From Hymenobacter chitinivorans DSM 11115 (lineage in GTDB: Bacteria > Bacteroidota > Bacteroidia > Cytophagales > Hymenobacteraceae), in NCBI RefSeq assembly GCF_002797555.1, contig NZ_PGFA01000004.1:1-64000 (forward strand): 64,000 bases of DNA, read 5' to 3'. Positions 7,769 through 18,000 of this stretch are shown piece by piece. Within the stretch, counting starts at the first letter, position 1, and each line of letters starts with the position of its first letter. Both the position numbers and the translations under genes were made by a program. Below the pieces are notes generated by a model. The model made no database searches and had not been told where the DNA came from. It saw nothing but the letters and a program-made list of their open reading frames with translations.

Positions 7769-9484
7769 TTACTTTCCCGCCAGGCTTTTGTCGCGGATGG
7801 CTTTGAACTCGGAGCCGGCTTTCCACTGCGGGAAGGTCGTTTCATTGGCCAGCTTGCTTCCCACGGAATACAGCAGGCGGGCATCCCACTCCATGCCGCG
7901 GTAGTCGGCGGTGGGGCTATACTCGTCGGAGGGCTGGTGGTAGTGCTTGGCTTCGAATTCCTCGCTCATCTTCTTCATGTAGGCCTTGCCCTTGGTCCAG
8001 CTGTCGGCGGTGCCGCTGGCGTAGAGGGAAGGCACGCCCACGTGGGCAAAGCTGAAGTGGTCGGAGCGGAAGAAGTAGCCCTTGTCGGCGTTCTGGTCGG
8101 GCTGAATGTAGCGGCCCTGCTCTTTGGCCGCCGCCCGGGCGTACTCATCCAGCTCCGACTGCCCGTAGCCGATAACCGTCAAATCCCGCATGGGGCCGGT
8201 GTTGGGCAGGTCGTCCATGTTGAGGTCGGCCACGGTTTTGCGCACCGGGAACAACGGGTGGTTGGCGTAGTACATCGAGCCCAGCAGGCCCTGCTCTTCG
8301 CCCGTCACGGCCAGGAACACGATACTGCGCTGGGGCTTTTCCTTGGCTTGCTGGAAGGCCTGGGCAATGGCTAGCAAAGCCGCGCAGCCGCTGGCGTTGT
8401 CGGCGGCCCCGTTATAGATAGAGTCGCCGGCCACCGGGGCCCCGATGCCGAGGTGGTCCCAGTGGGCCGAGTAGATGATGTACTCGTCGGGGCGGGTGGT
8501 GCCGGGCAGCACGGCCACCACGTTCTTGGATTCCTGGCGGCGCAGCTTGTTGGTAATGCTGGTACTCACGTTCAGGTTCAGCGGCCGGGCCTTGAAGCCT
8601 TTCTGGTTGGCGGCGGTGTAAGCTTCCTCGTAGTTCTGGCCGGCGGCCGAGAACAGCTTCTTGGCCGCGTCCAGGGTTATCCAGCCCTCCAGGGTGCACT
8701 TGCTGGCGCCCTTGTCGGCGGTCTGGTTGCGGAGCTTGGCGCCCGAGTAGCTGCTTTGCACCACGCTCCAGGGGTAGGCGGCGGGCTTGGTGTCGTGGAT
8801 GATGAGCAGGCCGGCGGCGCCCTGGCGGGCGGCTTCCTCGTATTTGTACATCCAGCGGCCATAATACGTCATGGCGTGGCCCTTGAACATGGTCGTGTCG
8901 TTGCCCGCGTTGCCGGGGTCATTCACGAGCACCACCACGGTTTTGCCTTTCACGTCGAGGCCGGCGTAGTCGTTCCAGCCGTATTCGGGGGCCACCACGC
9001 CGTAGCCGGCGAATACCAGCGGGGAGTTATTCAGCGCTACCTGCTCCTTTTCCTGCTCGGTAAAGGCCATGTAGTCGGTCTTGTAGTTCAGGGCAAACGG
9101 CTGCTTGCCCCCGCTGATCTGCATGGTGGGCGCGGGCGTACCGGTAATTTCGACCAGCGGCACTTTCTGGAAATAGGTGCCGTCGGGGCCGGGCTTGAGG
9201 CCCAGCTTTTTAAACTCCTCGGCCAGGTAGGTGGTGGCTTTCTGCTCGCCCACGGTGAAGGGCTTGCGGCCCTGGTACTCGTCGGAGGCCAGCACCTTGA
9301 TGTGGTTGCCAATCAGCTGGGCCGTAATTCCGTCGTTGGGCGAGGCGGGTACCACGGTGTCGGCCGGGGCCTCGGTGCCGGGCTGGCCGGCGGTGGCGGC
9401 AGAGTCGGAGCTGCGGCTCTGGCAGCCGGGCAGCAAAGTGAGCAGCAGGGCCCCGGAGGCCAGCAGGGGAGAGGTGAAGCGCAT
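7769..9484 (-). CDS. M28 family zinc aminopeptidase, lipoprotein
   Basis: This 571-residue protein begins with a lipoprotein signal peptide (LTLLPGC, Cys21), so it is probably anchored in the outer or inner membrane. A PA-type insert fills ~150-310. The M28 catalytic domain shows all expected metal ligands and the base: HWDHLG (~340), DNASG within GAADNASGCAAL (~360), GEEQGLLGS (~395), NMDDLPNTG (~420) and HQPSDEY (~515). It should release N-terminal amino acids from peptides outside the cytoplasm. It is divergent from the M16 peptidase at 9912, and a 21-bp tandem repeat lies between them. Confidence 0.9.
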   Translation of the reverse strand: MRFTSPLLASGALLLTLLPGCQSRSSDSAATAGQPGTEAPADTVVPASPNDGITAQLIGNHIKVLASDEYQGRKPFTVGEQKATTYLAEEFKKLGLKPGPDGTYFQKVPLVEITGTPAPTMQISGGKQPFALNYKTDYMAFTEQEKEQVALNNSPLVFAGYGVVAPEYGWNDYAGLDVKGKTVVVLVNDPGNAGNDTTMFKGHAMTYYGRWMYKYEEAARQGAAGLLIIHDTKPAAYPWSVVQSSYSGAKLRNQTADKGASKCTLEGWITLDAAKKLFSAAGQNYEEAYTAANQKGFKARPLNLNVSTSITNKLRRQESKNVVAVLPGTTRPDEYIIYSAHWDHLGIGAPVAGDSIYNGAADNASGCAALLAIAQAFQQAKEKPQRSIVFLAVTGEEQGLLGSMYYANHPLFPVRKTVADLNMDDLPNTGPMRDLTVIGYGQSELDEYARAAAKEQGRYIQPDQNADKGYFFRSDHFSFAHVGVPSLYASGTADSWTKGKAYMKKMSEEFEAKHYHQPSDEYSPTADYRGMEWDARLLYSVGSKLANETTFPQWKAGSEFKAIRDKSLAGK

Positions 9485-9559
9485 GAAAGAAGGAAGGGGG
9501 AAGGAGGAATTAACGATTCAAGGTGCCAAAAAAACGGCGCACTGCAAGCCCCAAGGCCC

Positions 9560-9741
9560 GGCGCGAGCCTTCTACACGGCCGCGCGAACTTTCTGCAGCG
9601 GCGCGCGAGCCTCCTACACGTGGGCAAGAGCTTCCCACACCTCCGCGCGAGCTTCCCACACCTCAGCACGAGCCTCCGACACCTCCGCGCGAGAGTCCGA
9701 CACGTCGGCGCGAGCCTCCGACACGTCAGCGCGTGCATTTG
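9560..9741. repeat. 21-bp tandem repeat, 8 full copies and part of a ninth
   Basis: Units begin at 9560, 9581, 9602, 9623, 9644, 9665, 9686 and 9707, with the general form CGCGCGAGCCTCCGACACGTC. The length is exactly 21 bp in every copy although bases vary. Because 21 is a multiple of three, several frames on both strands stay open through it and translate to 7-residue repeats such as ARASDTS or EARADVS. It occupies the 427 bp between the divergent M28 and M16 peptidase genes. I see no start site or codon signal that makes it a gene. Confidence 0.9.
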
Positions 9742-9911
9742 TCAGGGCGCCGAAAGGGCTGGCGGAAGCTAAAAAGCGGCTTGTTGGCACAAAATCAGCG
9801 GGTGGCGGCGTTGTAGGCCCGCGGCGGCCCCGGCCGCACGCAACGGGCCGCCCGGCGCACTGTCTGTTCACTACTGCTTACCTTCCCGCCTTCTTCCCGA
9901 ATTTCCTTTCT

Positions 9912-12900
9912 ATGCACAAACACTTCCTTCTCCTGCTGGGCTTTGGGGCCGTCCTGGCCACGGCTCCGGCCACCGCCCAGCAGCAAAAGCCCGCCGCGGC
10001 TCCGGCCCCGGCCGCCTCCGCTACCGGCACCCGCCTCGTCGAAAAAGTAACCCGCAAGCCCGGCGAGCTGGTCATTCCCTACGAAAAGTACCTGCTGCCT
10101 AACGGCCTCACGCTGATTGTAACCGAAGACCACTCCGACCCGCTGGTGCATGTGGACGTGACCTACCACGTGGGCTCAGCCCGGGAGCAGATCGGCAAGT
10201 CGGGCTTTGCCCACTTCTTCGAGCACATGATGTTTGAGGGCTCCGACCATGCCCCCCAGGGCATGTTCGACAAAGTTATTATCGGCTCGGGCGGCACCAA
10301 CAACGGCAGCACCAACCGGGACCGGACCAACTACTACGAAACCATCCCGAATAACCAGCTGGAGCGGGCCCTGTGGCTGGAAGCCGACCGCATGGGCTTT
10401 TTGCTCGATGCCGTAACGCAGCCGCGCTTTGAGGTGCAGCGGGCCACGGTGAAAAACGAGCGGGGCCAGAACTACGACAACCGCCCCTACGGCCTGGTGA
10501 GCGAGTACGTGGCCAAAACCCTCTACCCCTACGGCCACCCCTACAGCTGGCTCACCATCGGCTACCTCGAAGACCTGGACCGCTCCGACGTGAACGACCT
10601 GAAGCAGTTTTTCCTGCGCTGGTACGGCCCCAACAACGCCACCCTGACCGTGGGCGGCGACGTGAAGCCGGCCGAGGTGGTGGCCCTGGCCGAGAAGTAC
10701 TTCGGCAGCATCCAGCGCGGGCCGGCCGTGCAGAACATGAAGCTGCCCGAGCCCAAGCTGAGCCAGGACCGCTACGTGAGCTACCAGGACAACGTGCGCT
10801 TTCCGCTGGTGCAGATGGTCTTCCCGACCGTGCCCCAGAACCACCCCGACGAAACCGCCCTCGACGCCCTGGCCGAAATCATCGGGGGCGGCAAGAACTC
10901 CCTGCTCTACAAAAACCTGATTAAACCCCAGAAGGCCGTAACGGCGGTGGCCTACCACCCCACGGCCGAGTTGGGCGGTGAGTTTACCCTGGCCGCCCGG
11001 GCCTTCCCCGGCAAGGGCCTCGACAGCCTCGAAATCCGCCTGCGCCAGACCCTGACCGAGTTTGAGAAGCGCGGGGTGAAAGACGAGGATTTGCAGCGCT
11101 TCAAGGCCAGCCGGGAAGCCGACCTGGTGAGCAGCCTGAGCAGCGTGAGCGGCAAAGTGAGCCGCCTGGCCGCCAACCAGACCTATACCGGCAACCCCAA
11201 CTATATCACCGTGGAGCTGCAGCGCCTGCGGGCCCTGACCAAGGCCGACGTGCAGCGGGTGTACGGGCAGTACATCAAGGGCAAAAAGGCCGTGGTGCTG
11301 AGCGTGCTGCCCAAAGCTGCCCCCACCCAGCCCGCCCGGCCCGACAACTTCAGCATCAGCAAGGCCGACTACAAAGCCCCGGCCGACGAGTACAAAGGCC
11401 TGACCTACGTGAAGGCCAAGGACACGTTTGACCGCAGCAAACTGCCCGGCGCCGGCGCCAACCCCGTGGTGAAAGTGCCCGCCCTGTGGCAGGAGCAGTT
11501 CCAGAACGGCCTGCGGGTGATGGGCAGCCGCAACCCCGAAGTGCCCACCGTGAATATGCTGCTCACCATCCGGGGCGGCCACCGCCTGGAGCAGGCTAAT
11601 CCGGGTAAAGCTGGTTTGGCGGCCCTCACGGCTACCATGCTCAACGAAGGCAGCCAGAAGTACACCGGCGAGCAGCTGGCCGACGCCCTGGACCGCCTCG
11701 GCAGCTCCATTACCGTGACGCCCGGCCCCGACAACACCTCAGTGAGCGTGCAGAGCCTGACCAAAAACCTGCCCGCCACCCTGGCCCTGCTGGAAGAGCA
11801 GCTGCTGCACCCGCGCTTCGATGCGGCCGACTTTGCCCGCGTCAAGAAGCAGGCCCTGGAAGCCATTGCCAACCAGAGCACCCAGCCCACCGTCATTGCC
11901 AACAACACCTACAACGCCCTGCTCTACGGCCCCGGCGACATCATGAGCGTGCCCGTGGGCGGCACCACCAGCACGATGCAGAGCCTCACGCTCGACGACG
12001 TGAAGCAGTTTTACCAGCAGTACTACGGCCCCGATTTGTCCCACCTGGTGATTGTGGGCGACGTGGACCAGAAGGACGTGGTCAGCAAGCTGGGCTTCCT
12101 CAAGAACTGGGGCCGCAAGGGCCTGACCCTGCCCGCCGGCAACCCCAACCCCCAGCCCGACAAAACCCGCATCTACTTCGTCAATAAGCCCGACGCCGCC
12201 CAGTCCGAAATCCGCATTGGCTACCTGGCCCTGCCCTACGACGCCACCGGGGAATACTACCGGGCGTATCTGGCCAACTACCTGCTCGGCGGCGAGTTTA
12301 CCAGCCGCATCAACCGCAACCTGCGCGAGGAGAAGGGCTACACCTACGGGGCCTACTCCGGCTTCCGGGGCAGCCGCTACGTGGGCCCGTTTACGGCCCA
12401 GGCCGGCGTGCGGGCCGATGCTACCACGGCTTCTTTGGTCGAGTTTGAGAAGGAGCTCAAGAACTTCACCACCGGCATCAGCGACGACGAGCTCCAAACC
12501 CTCAAGACCTCGGTGGGCCAGAGCGACGCGCTGAAGTACGAAACCGGCCAGCAAAAAGCCGCCTTCCTGGCCCGCCTGCTCGAGTACGACCTCACCCCCG
12601 ACTTCGTGCAGCAGCAGAACGCCATCCTGCAAAGCCTGAAGAAGGAAGACGTGCAGGCCACGGCCCAGAAATACCTGCCCGTGGATAAGATGTACATCGT
12701 GGTGGTCGGGGACCGGAACAAGGTGTTCCCCGACATTACCACCCTGGGCTACGACATCGTGGAAATGGACGCCGAGGGCAACCGCCTCACCAAGGCCATA
12801 CCCGCCGCCGGCACTGTGTCGGCGACGGCGGCCGCCCCGGCCGCGGAGGGTCAGGACGTGAAGAAGGCCAAGTCCAAGACCAAGGATGAGGACGGCCGCA

Positions 12901-12962
12901 AAGCCAAGCGCAAGCTCAAAAAGGACGAGGACGGCACCAAGGTGAAGGAAAAGGCCGAGTAA
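9912..12962 (+). CDS. M16 family zinc peptidase, two tandem units
   Basis: This 1016-residue protein of the pitrilysin/insulinase family has a signal peptide (residues 1-22, ending ATAPATAQQ). The active N-terminal M16 unit carries the inverted zinc motif HFFEH near residue 100 and the downstream glutamate in NERGQNYDNRPYG near 182. The C-terminal unit lacks HxxEH but keeps the substrate-binding REEKGYTYGAYSGFRG near 805, as in processing peptidases. Residues ~977-1016 are a Lys-rich tail with two KDEDG-K repeats. The protein should degrade peptides in the periplasm. The ATG at 9912 is chosen because it starts the signal peptide; the open frame back to 9231 runs through the 21-bp repeat. Confidence 0.9.
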   Translation: MHKHFLLLLGFGAVLATAPATAQQQKPAAAPAPAASATGTRLVEKVTRKPGELVIPYEKYLLPNGLTLIVTEDHSDPLVHVDVTYHVGSAREQIGKSGFAHFFEHMMFEGSDHAPQGMFDKVIIGSGGTNNGSTNRDRTNYYETIPNNQLERALWLEADRMGFLLDAVTQPRFEVQRATVKNERGQNYDNRPYGLVSEYVAKTLYPYGHPYSWLTIGYLEDLDRSDVNDLKQFFLRWYGPNNATLTVGGDVKPAEVVALAEKYFGSIQRGPAVQNMKLPEPKLSQDRYVSYQDNVRFPLVQMVFPTVPQNHPDETALDALAEIIGGGKNSLLYKNLIKPQKAVTAVAYHPTAELGGEFTLAARAFPGKGLDSLEIRLRQTLTEFEKRGVKDEDLQRFKASREADLVSSLSSVSGKVSRLAANQTYTGNPNYITVELQRLRALTKADVQRVYGQYIKGKKAVVLSVLPKAAPTQPARPDNFSISKADYKAPADEYKGLTYVKAKDTFDRSKLPGAGANPVVKVPALWQEQFQNGLRVMGSRNPEVPTVNMLLTIRGGHRLEQANPGKAGLAALTATMLNEGSQKYTGEQLADALDRLGSSITVTPGPDNTSVSVQSLTKNLPATLALLEEQLLHPRFDAADFARVKKQALEAIANQSTQPTVIANNTYNALLYGPGDIMSVPVGGTTSTMQSLTLDDVKQFYQQYYGPDLSHLVIVGDVDQKDVVSKLGFLKNWGRKGLTLPAGNPNPQPDKTRIYFVNKPDAAQSEIRIGYLALPYDATGEYYRAYLANYLLGGEFTSRINRNLREEKGYTYGAYSGFRGSRYVGPFTAQAGVRADATTASLVEFEKELKNFTTGISDDELQTLKTSVGQSDALKYETGQQKAAFLARLLEYDLTPDFVQQQNAILQSLKKEDVQATAQKYLPVDKMYIVVVGDRNKVFPDITTLGYDIVEMDAEGNRLTKAIPAAGTVSATAAAPAAEGQDVKKAKSKTKDEDGRKAKRKLKKDEDGTKVKEKAE

Positions 12963-12984
12963 GGCCCGCCGTTTTCCGAACAGT

Positions 12985-13022
12985 AAAAAGCCCGGTTCCT
13001 CAGCAGGAGCCGGGCTTTTTGT
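12985..13022 (+). terminator. Rho-independent terminator after M16 gene
   Basis: AAAAAGCCCGGTTCC, loop, GGAGCCGGGCTTTTT. A stable stem with A/T flanks 22 bp after the stop at 12962; it would also work on the minus strand. The remainder to 13190 shows no further feature. Confidence 0.9.
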
Positions 13023-13190
13023 TGGCTATAGCGCCGCCGGGTTTCCTGGGTCCACCGCCAACTTTTCCGCCGGCTCCCGGTTTATCTGCCTTGGCTGGAA
13101 AGTATTTCCGGCCGCAGTTCGTCCTGTTAGGTAGCTACTGGACATAATTCGGGCGCCGGGCCAAGCTGGCGCTACTTAGAACACTTCAAC

Positions 13191-14438
13191 GTGTCATATT
13201 CTTCGATTGGGCGGCGCTGGTGGGCAGCAGTGGGGCTACTCTGCGCTTCGCTGAGCGCCGCCGCCCAGGTGCCCGCCGCCGACAGCCTCCCGGCCCTGAC
13301 GACCCGGCCCACCCACGACATTGTGGACGCCTACCGCTCGGTTTTTCCCCGCACCCACGTCACCGCCCACGACTCGCTGGCCCTGCAGCAGGGTGGCAAG
13401 TTCGTCTGGCTCATTCCGACCATCAGCTACACCCAGCAAACCCGCGGCCTGGTGCAGCTCACCGGCAATGTGCTGTTTCGGCGGCCGGAAGCCAACCTCT
13501 CGGCCCTGACGGCGGTGCTGAGCTACACCCAGAACAAGCAGCTCATTTTCACGGCCACGCCCGCCGTCTGGAGCAAGGGTAACCGCCTGTACTGGGTCGG
13601 CGACTGGCGGCTGATGCACTACCCCCAGAGCACCTACGGCCTGGGCATGCACACCACCACCGACCGGGCCGTGACGATGGACTACCAGTACCTGCGCTTC
13701 TACCAGAGCGTGCTGCGCCGGGTGGGACCCAACCTCTACGCCGGCCTGGGCTTCAGCCTCGATGACCACTGGGACATTGAAAGCCGCACCCCGCGCCGGG
13801 AGCTGACCCGCATTTCGAGCTACCCCTACGGCATTACGGGCCGCTCCATTTCGGCCGGGCCCACCCTGAGTGTGCTCTACGACAGCCGGGCCAACGCCAT
13901 TAACCCCCTCGGCGGCGTGTACCTCAATACCGTGCTGCGGGCCAACACCCAAAGCCTGGGCAGCAACCGCAGCTACCAGACCCTGCTCGTGGATGCCCGC
14001 CGCTACCTGCGCCTCTCGCCCCGCACCACCGACGTGCTGGCCTTCTGGTCGTACAACGCCCTGACGTTGCACGGCAACCCGCCCTTTTTGGATTTGCCCA
14101 GCACCGGCTGGGACACGTTCAGCAACCTGGGCCGGGGCTTTATCCAGGGCCGGTTCCGGGGCAAAAACCTGCTCTACGCCGAGGCCGAGTACCGCTTCGG
14201 CATCACCCGCAACCACTTGCTGGGCGGCGTGGTTTTCGGCAACGCCCAAACCGTGTCGGAAGATCTGCACCTGGAGTCGGGCAGCCTGGCCAGCCAGTTC
14301 GACCGGGTGATGCCCGCCGTGGGTGCCGGCATGCGCCTGAACCTGAACAAAGTGTCGCGCACCAACCTGTCCGTGGACTACGGCATCGGCGCCGACGGCT
14401 CCAAGGGCCTCGTGGTCAACCTGGGGGAGGTCTTTTAG
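13191..14438 (+). CDS. Omp85-type outer-membrane beta-barrel (BamA/TamA C-terminal domain)
   Basis: A 415-residue protein with a signal peptide (cleavage after ASLSAAAQ) followed by the 16-strand barrel domain typical of Omp85 proteins and no visible POTRA domains. Typical features are YDSRANAINPLGGVYLNTVLRA near 227-248, a strand-rich centre, RGFIQGRFRGKNLLYAEAEYRFGI near 315-340 and a C-terminal Phe. Barrel-only forms are common in Bacteroidota. They may help insert or secrete a partner or act as surface antigens. The start is a GTG (13191); no ATG fits the signal peptide better. Confidence 0.82.
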   Translation: MSYSSIGRRWWAAVGLLCASLSAAAQVPAADSLPALTTRPTHDIVDAYRSVFPRTHVTAHDSLALQQGGKFVWLIPTISYTQQTRGLVQLTGNVLFRRPEANLSALTAVLSYTQNKQLIFTATPAVWSKGNRLYWVGDWRLMHYPQSTYGLGMHTTTDRAVTMDYQYLRFYQSVLRRVGPNLYAGLGFSLDDHWDIESRTPRRELTRISSYPYGITGRSISAGPTLSVLYDSRANAINPLGGVYLNTVLRANTQSLGSNRSYQTLLVDARRYLRLSPRTTDVLAFWSYNALTLHGNPPFLDLPSTGWDTFSNLGRGFIQGRFRGKNLLYAEAEYRFGITRNHLLGGVVFGNAQTVSEDLHLESGSLASQFDRVMPAVGAGMRLNLNKVSRTNLSVDYGIGADGSKGLVVNLGEVF

Positions 14439-14504
14439 CCCGAACCAGCGTACTTCTGCTGGCCGGAAAATCCAAGCCGAGCCCGCCTGGTCACTCCGTA
14501 AGGT

Positions 14505-14770
14505 CTTAAAAAGGTCGGACGGCCGTCCAGAAGTCTGCCGGCCCTTCCCGAAAACCTCGGAGGGCCCGGCAGAAGTCTGCCGGGCCCTCCCGAAAACATC
14601 GGTCGGTATTCCAGAACTCTGCCGGGCCCCCGGGAAAACTTCGGTTGGCCTTCCAGAACTCTGCCGGGCTCTCCTGAAAACTTTGGTCGGCCCAGCAGAA
14701 CTCTGCCAGGCCCTCGGGAAAACTTTGGATGGCCTTCCAGAGCTCTGGCCGGCTGTTGGTGCAAATCCCG
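14505..14770. repeat. 42-bp tandem repeat, about 6 copies
   Basis: The word CAGAA-TCTGCC recurs at 14528, 14570, 14612, 14654 and 14696, and as CAGAGCTCTGGCC at 14738, exactly 42 bp apart each time. Each unit also holds a GAAAAC block and a GGTCGG-like block. On the minus strand it translates to a 14-residue repeat (GRVLEGQPKFSRGP), but there is no signal that it is expressed. The period is twice that of the array at 9560. It lies between the Omp85 barrel gene and the inverted-repeat element at 14787. Confidence 0.9.
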
Positions 14771-14786
14771 GGGGGGCGGCCGGGCT

Positions 14787-14879
14787 GTAGAGACGCCTAC
14801 TTGCGTCTCAATCGTTGAACGACCCGCCCGCCCCGGACCCAGGATAAACAACGATTGAGACGCAAATATGCGTCTCTAC
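14787..14879. repeat. Inverted-repeat element A (nested hairpins)
   Basis: Two 31-bp arms (14787-14817 and 14849-14879) are inverted copies with 29 of 31 matches, around a 31-bp centre. Each arm contains its own hairpin GAGACGC / GCGTCTC. This double-hairpin layout resembles REP/BIME or MITE-like elements. No transposase is present and no clear target duplication is visible. The ATG at 14868 lies inside the right arm, which argues against it as a start for the next gene. Confidence 0.85.
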
Positions 14880-15035
14880 CTCGTGCAGATGGCGCCCCGG
14901 GCTTCCATCCGGAACAATTTACCCCTGGGCTGTTGTCGTTTAGCTGGCGGGGGCGCATGCAGCCTCCGCGGCTATATTGCGTATCTTTCCGGAGAGTCCG
15001 CCCTGGGCTCTTTTAGTGGACTGGAGAAAGAATCT

Positions 15036-18000
15036 GTGCCTGTAACGACTACGAATGCGCCGGCCCTGGAGCAGGTCCTGGCGCAACTGGATGCCTTTAA
15101 GCGGAAGTTTTACCTCAACCTGCTGGTGCGCGGTGCGCTGGTGGCGGGCGGGCTGCTGCTCACGCTTTTCCTGGTGTTCAACACCCTGGAATATTTCCTC
15201 TACCTGCCCACCTGGGTGCGGGGCGGCCTGCTCTTTGGCTTCCTGGCCCTGACGGTCTACGCCTTCGTGCACTGGATCTGGCAGCCCCTGGCCGCCCTGA
15301 CCAACCTGCGCCGCCTGCTCAGCGACGAGCAAGCCGCCCAGCGGGTCGGCGAATTATTCCCCCAGGTCCAGGACAAGCTGCTCAACGCCCTGCAGCTGCA
15401 GGGCCAGGCCCGGGAAAATGAGCTCATTGCCGCCAGCCTCGAGCAGCGGGCGGGTCAATTGACCGGCCTGGAGTTTTCGCAGGGCATCAACATCAAGGCC
15501 CAGACCCGGCCGCTGTGGAAGTACGTGGCCATTCCGGCCGGCATCATGCTGCTGCTCTTGCTGGTGTACCCGGCCTTGTTCGTGCAGGGCACCGAGCGGA
15601 TTTTCCACTACAACCGCGCCTACTCCCCGCCCGCCCCGTTCAGGTTTATCGTCGAAAACAAGGACCTGAAGGCCTTTAAGGGCGAAAACTACGCGCTGGC
15701 CGTGACGGTGGAAGGCGAGGCCCTGCCCAACGAAATCAGCATCGTGTACGGGGGCCGGGAGCGGCGCCTGAGCAAGCAGAGCGGCAACAAGTACACCTAC
15801 GAGTTCAAGCAGCTGCAGCGCGACGTGGAGTTCCAGCTTTCGGCCGCCGGCTTCACCTCCGACGACTACGACCTGCTGGTGCGGGAGCGGCCCAACCTGC
15901 GCGACTTCGCCGTGCACGTCACCTACCCAACGTATATCGGCAAGCCCGCCGAAACCATCCGTAACACCGGCAACCTCACCGTGCCCGAGGGCAGCACCGT
16001 GCGCTGGGAATTCGCCACGGCCGCCACCGACGAACTACAGCTGCTCTTCACCAACCCCCAGGAAACCGTCACGGCCACCGAGTCGGGCGAGGGGTTTGAA
16101 ACCTCGCGCCGCATCCTGCGCAGTCAGGAATACGCCGTGCGCCTGCGGAATGCCGCGAGCTTGAACCGGGACCCAATTCAGTACCAGATTACCGCCATTC
16201 CGGACCTCGTACCGGAAATTACGGTGGAGAGCTTCGCCGACACGACCTCCCTGCGCTACCTGGCCCTGGGCGGCTCGGTGCGCGACGACTACGGCCTGAG
16301 CCGTTTGCAGCTCCACTACCGCGTGACTTCGAAGGCCCGCCCCAATGGCGAGTACAAGGCCCGCGCCCTGGCCCTGCAAAGCGGCCCCAGCCAGAGCTAC
16401 GCCTACCAGTGGGACCTGGCCCCCCTGAACCTGAAGCCCGGCGACCGGGTCGAATACTTCCTGCAGGTGTGGGACAACGACGGCGTGCACGGCCCCAAAG
16501 CGGCCCGCACCCGGGCGGCCGAGTTCAAGCTGCCTTCCACTAAAGAGCTGCGGGAGCAGATGAACGCCCAGTCGCAGTCGGTGCAGAACCAGCTGAGCCA
16601 GGCGGCCGAGAAGTCCAAGAAGCTGGAGCGGGAAATGGCCAAGACCGAGGACAAGCTCAAGACCAAGCGCAACCTCAACTTCCAGGACAAAAAGCAGCTC
16701 CAGGACATGCTCGAGCAGAAGCAGCAGATGGACCAGCAGCTGGCCGACATGAAGAAGATGTTCGAGGAGCTGACCCAGAAGCAGGACCAGCTCGACCCCA
16801 AGAGCGAGGAGCTGCGCGAGAAGGCCGAGGAGCTCAAGAAGCTCATGGACTCCCTGCTCGACCCCGAAACCAAGAAGCTCTACGACCAGCTCAAAAAGCT
16901 GCTGGAAGAGCAGAAGACGCCCGACGCCCAGCTCCAGAAGATGCTGCAGCAGCTCGAAAACAAGGAGAATACCCTGCAGAAAGAGCTGGAGCGGGCCCTG
17001 GAAATGTTCAAGCAGCTGCAGTTTGAGCAGAAGATGGAGCAGGCCACCGAAAAGCTGGAGCAGCTGGCCCAGGAGCAGGAAAAGCTGGCCGAGCAAACCG
17101 AGAAGAACGACAAGGACAACCAGCAGAAAGGCGACTCCAAGCAGGACCAGCAGCAGAAACAGGAGCAGCTCAAGCAGGAGCAGGCCGAAAAGCAGCAGGA
17201 GTTTCAGGACGTGAAAAAGGAACTGGACGAGCTCAAGAAGATGGACGAGCAGCTCGACAACCAGAATGGCGCCGACGACATGAAGCAGGACCAGCAGGAC
17301 GTGGACCAGCAGCAGCAGGACAGCCAGGAGCAGCTCAGCAAGAATCAGAACAAGAAAGCCAGCCAGAGCCAGAAGCAAGCCGCCCAGAAGATGCAGCAGA
17401 TGGCCCAGAAGATGAAGCAGCAGCAGGAGCAGGACGAAGACGAGCAGCAGCAGCAGAACATCGACGACCTGCGCGACATCCTCGACAACCTGATTACGCT
17501 CAGCTTCGACCAGGAAAACCTGATGAAGCAGTTCCGCTCCGTCGACCAGACCGACCCGCGCTTCGTGCAGCTGGGCCAGAACCAGCGCAAGCTCAAGGAC
17601 GACGCGGCCATCATCCAGGACTCCTTATATGCCCTGGCCAAGAAAGTATTCCAGATCAAGTCGTTCGTAACCCGGGAAGTAGGGGAGATGAACGGGCAGA
17701 TGGACGAGTCCCTGAACCAGATCCGGCAGCGCAATGTGGGCCGGGCTACCAGCAGCCAGCAGCTGGCCATGACCAGCATGAACAACCTGGCCCTGATGCT
17801 CAACGACGCCCTGCAGCAGATGCAGCAGGAGCAGCGCGAGGGGCAGCAGAGTCAGCAGAGCGGGGGCAAGCCCGGGGGCAAAAAGAAAAAGAAAGGCGGC
17901 TCCCCCGGCGAAGGCCAGCTGGGCAAGATGCAGCAGCAGCTCAATCAGCAGATTCAGCAGCTGCAGCAGAGCGGCAAAACCGGTCGGGCTTTGTCGGAAG

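Noticed and set aside
9560..9741. CRISPR array
   Set aside because: Repeats are contiguous 21-bp units without spacers, and no cas genes are present. The 42-bp array at 14528 fails for the same reason.
9231..9911. Extension of the M16 peptidase to 1243 residues
   Set aside because: The extra 227 residues read through the 21-bp repeat and into the M28 gene. The signal peptide starts at ATG 9912, so the extension is not real.
10176..11582. Long open frame on the minus strand within the M16 peptidase gene (468 codons)
   Set aside because: GC-rich codon use leaves the opposite strand open. The M16 gene on the plus strand has a complete family signature, and the minus frame shows no domain, signal peptide or start context. 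The same applies to long antisense frames at 16035-17378, 20620-22476, 29886-31172 and 31780-33393.
14435..14851. Protein-coding gene of 138 residues on the minus strand
   Set aside because: The frame is kept open by the 42-bp tandem repeat, has no start signal and no family, and ends inside the Omp85 gene's tail.
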